The notes beneath the pieces are model-generated. The model did no database searches. It saw only the letters and a list, made by a program, of their open reading frames with translations, and was not told where the DNA came from. Of a stretch of 47,802 nt of DNA, positions 44,201 through 47,802 are shown one piece after another. Both the position numbers and the translations under genes were made by a program. Within the stretch, counting starts at the first letter, position 1, and each line of letters starts with the position of its first letter. This DNA is from Prosthecomicrobium pneumaticum (GTDB lineage: Bacteria; Pseudomonadota; Alphaproteobacteria; Rhizobiales; Kaistiaceae), in the NCBI RefSeq assembly GCF_014199915.1, contig NZ_JACHOO010000015.1:1-47802 (forward strand), given 5' to 3'.

Positions 44201-44608
44201 TCAAATGAGCCTCACCGCGAGATCGATCCAGAGCGCGAGAACGGCGGAGAAAGCGAGCGCGAAGGCGCCGTGCCGCAGCGCCAGCGGGCCCGACAGCGCG
44301 CCGACCGTATGGCCGATCCGGGCGGCGACGAAGAGCCAGGCGAGCACGAGCTCGAGCAGCGACACGCCGTCGACGAGGAAGAGGAAGCCGACCACGGCGA
44401 AGAAGAGCACCGGCAGCTCGAACTGGTTGGCGAGGTGCCGGCGCGCGGCGCGGCTGTCGTCGGGCTCCTTGTCCCAGGGCGCGAAGTCGGTCGAGGGGAC
44501 CGCGCCCGACCGCACCGCCCGGCTCCGCGTCGCGCCGAGCCGGACATAGATGGCGAAGATCAGGAGGGCCTGCACGATGGCGGGCCAGAGGATGGCGGTG
44601 TTCAGCAT
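44201..44608 (-). CDS. MAPEG family membrane protein
   Basis: This 135-residue protein has four membrane segments (about 5-24, 65-82, 86-104 and 112-132) and the MAPEG features: N-terminal AILWPAIVQALLIFAIYVRL, the loop NQFELPVLFFA, and HTVGA. MAPEG proteins include glutathione-dependent enzymes of eicosanoid and detoxification metabolism; the bacterial role is unknown. It lies 13 bp downstream of rsmB's start side and 27 bp from guaB's end on the same strand. Confidence 0.9.
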   Translation of the reverse strand: MLNTAILWPAIVQALLIFAIYVRLGATRSRAVRSGAVPSTDFAPWDKEPDDSRAARRHLANQFELPVLFFAVVGFLFLVDGVSLLELVLAWLFVAARIGHTVGALSGPLALRHGAFALAFSAVLALWIDLAVRLI

Positions 44609-44635
44609 CGGCGGGCTCCGTTCTCCGGGCGTCGG

Positions 44636-46452
<1,817 letters not shown>

Positions 46453-47625
46453 ATGGCCGACCCCACCGAGGACCATGACGACATCGTCTATCCGTCGTCG
46501 ATCCCCTTCGTTCTCGTCCATCTCGCCTGTTTCGCGGCGTTCTGGACGGGCGTGACCTGGGAAGCCGTGGCGCTCTGCGTCGGGCTCTACTGGCTGCGCA
46601 TCTTCGCGATCGGCGCCGGCTATCACCGCTATTTCTCGCATCGCGCCTATTCGACCAGCCGCGCCTTCCAGTTCGTGCTCGCCTTCCTCGCCCAGACGAC
46701 GGCGCAGAAGAGCGTGCTGTGGTGGGCGGCGAAGCACCGCCACCATCATCTCCATTCCGACACCGAGGCGGACGTCCATTCGCCCCGCCACACCGGTTTC
46801 CTCTACAGCCATCTCGGCTGGATCTTCTCCCGCCGCCATGGCGAGGTCGATCTCGTCAAGGTCGCCGATCTGGCGCGCTATCCCGAACTGATGGCACTGC
46901 ACCGCTTCGAGATCCTGCCCGCGATCCTGCTCGCCGTGCTCTGCTTCGCCGTCGCCGGCTGGTCCGGCCTCGTCGTCGGCTTCTTCTGGAGCACGGTGCT
47001 CGTCTATCACGCCACCTTCTGCATCAACTCGCTCGCCCATGTGCGCGGCAAGGCGCGCTATGTGACGGGCGACGATTCCCGCAACAACTGGCTGCTCGCC
47101 CTCTTCACCATGGGCGAGGGCTGGCACAACAACCACCACGCCTATCAGTCGAGCGTGCGTCAGGGCTTCCGCTGGTGGGAGATCGACCCGACCTTCTACA
47201 TCCTGAAGGCCCTGTCCTGGACCGGCCTGGTCTGGGACCTCAAGTCGCCCCCTGTCGAGGTTGTGCGCAACGAGCAGCGGCTCGGCGCGCGCGTCATCAA
47301 CCGGGCCGCGGAGCAGCTCGCCGCGCGCTTCAACCCGGAGCGGATCGCCCGTGGCCTCGCCGCGACGCTGCATGCGGCCGAGCTCGCGGCGCTGCAGGAG
47401 CGGCTCGCCTCGGCCCGCCACCGCGCCGAGGAGGTGCTCGCCGCCGTCCACCTCCCCAAGGTGCCGAGCCGCGACGACCTGCTCGCCGAGGCGCGGGCGA
47501 TGTTCGCCAAGACACGCTCGCTCGACAAGACACGCTCGCTCGACGCGATCGCCGACCGCGCCCACGCCTTGATGCTCGCCGCCATCGCCCGCCACCTCGC
47601 CCCCCCCGCCGACAGCCGCGCCTGA
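46453..47625 (+). CDS. Acyl-CoA desaturase (membrane fatty acid desaturase)
   Basis: This 390-residue di-iron desaturase adds a double bond to fatty acyl chains and so adjusts membrane fluidity. The three histidine boxes are HRYFSH, HRHHH and HNNHH, set between four membrane segments (about 20-55, 75-85, 155-190). The C-terminal ~100 residues form a long alanine-rich helical tail, not part of the catalytic fold, which contains a perfect 18-bp tandem duplication (residues KTRSLD twice). It is chromosomal by composition. Confidence 0.93.
   Translation: MADPTEDHDDIVYPSSIPFVLVHLACFAAFWTGVTWEAVALCVGLYWLRIFAIGAGYHRYFSHRAYSTSRAFQFVLAFLAQTTAQKSVLWWAAKHRHHHLHSDTEADVHSPRHTGFLYSHLGWIFSRRHGEVDLVKVADLARYPELMALHRFEILPAILLAVLCFAVAGWSGLVVGFFWSTVLVYHATFCINSLAHVRGKARYVTGDDSRNNWLLALFTMGEGWHNNHHAYQSSVRQGFRWWEIDPTFYILKALSWTGLVWDLKSPPVEVVRNEQRLGARVINRAAEQLAARFNPERIARGLAATLHAAELAALQERLASARHRAEEVLAAVHLPKVPSRDDLLAEARAMFAKTRSLDKTRSLDAIADRAHALMLAAIARHLAPPADSRA
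47509..47544 (+). repeat. 18-bp tandem duplication in the desaturase gene
   Basis: AAGACACGCTCGCTCGAC occurs twice in direct succession, in frame, adding six residues (KTRSLD). It looks like a recent slippage or repeat unit. Confidence 0.85.
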
Positions 47626-47628
47626 CCC

Positions 47629-47765
47629 CCCTCTCCCGCTCGCGGGAGAGGGCTTCGCCTCTTGGCGAGCGGAGCGAGCCTGGATGCGAAGGGTGAGGGT
47701 GCACCTTTCTTCCTCGATGAAGGGAAGAGCCCTCACCCTACCCTCTCCCGCGGGGCGGGAGAGGG
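47629..47765. repeat. Palindromic intergenic repeat after the desaturase gene
   Basis: Two hairpins with the same 11-bp arms CCCTCTCCCGC / GCGGGAGAGGG (47629-47652 and 47741-47765) flank a GGGTGAGGG / CCCTCACCC pair. This is the look of the dispersed intergenic mosaic repeats of Rhizobiales. The first hairpin may also terminate the desaturase transcript. Confidence 0.65.
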
Positions 47766-47802
47766 GAATCCCGGCGGCCGCGTTCGTGGCCCCCGCCATC
47801 CT

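Noticed and set aside
41645-44208. Long plus-strand frames opposite guaA and rsmB
   Set aside because: Antisense to conserved core genes, with the composition typical of GC-rich shadow frames.

Overview
The window looks like a member of the Hyphomicrobiales (Rhizobiales, Alphaproteobacteria). Bases 41270-47802 are high-GC core chromosome: guaB, a MAPEG-family gene, rsmB and guaA in one orientation, a gene order I know from this group, then an acyl-CoA desaturase. Everything left of the guaA stop codon reads as the right-hand part of an integrated conjugative element. A tyrosine integrase and an AlpA-type gene sit beside the guaA 3' end. At the far left is the end of a trb-type conjugation operon (trbF remnant, trbG, trbI, a DUF2274 gene), with trbF cut by an IS3-family element.

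Between trb and the integrase lies about 37 kb of protein-quality-control and stress cargo. From left to right: LysR regulator; BON-domain protein; dnaK with a grpE remnant; a stress membrane protein and a universal stress protein; zinc alcohol dehydrogenase and aldo/keto reductase; a three-gene hsp20 operon; a GAF/PAS-LuxR regulator and a FixK-like Crp/Fnr regulator; a long minus-strand run (trxC, two hsp20, an NDUFS4-like protein, an RNA polymerase omega-like protein, an SPW membrane protein, degP, ftsH, a histidine kinase, a Kef-type antiporter); a peroxiredoxin/glutaredoxin operon; grpE; cbpA-cbpM-psiE; a DUF5335 protein; a glycosyltransferase plus glycogen-debranching-type glycosidase; a sigma-like factor coupled to a baeRF-type protein; and exoD with an M48 (HtpX-like) protease. 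The set resembles the transmissible locus of stress tolerance (tLST/LHR) of gamma-proteobacteria (sHsp20, FtsH, thioredoxin, KefB, PsiE, DegP, HtpX). Here no ClpG/ClpK disaggregase is visible, and a DnaK/CbpA/CbpM/GrpE set is present.

The most interesting signal is a repeated 14-bp palindrome, CTGAY-N4-RTCAG. It lies 55-143 bp upstream of the start codons of eight stress genes or operons spread over 26 kb (BON gene, dnaK, usp, adh, hsp20 operon, SPW gene, grpE, cbpA). Its length and spacing are those of a Crp/Fnr-family site, and the island encodes a FixK-like Crp/Fnr protein whose recognition helix has a cysteine where FNR has serine. I infer a self-contained, possibly redox-sensitive regulon carried on the conjugative element.

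The island also carries decayed pieces: grpE and groES fragments, a tRNA-Arg 3' half, and the cut trbF. These suggest assembly in several steps. All functions are read from sequence; no database search was possible.
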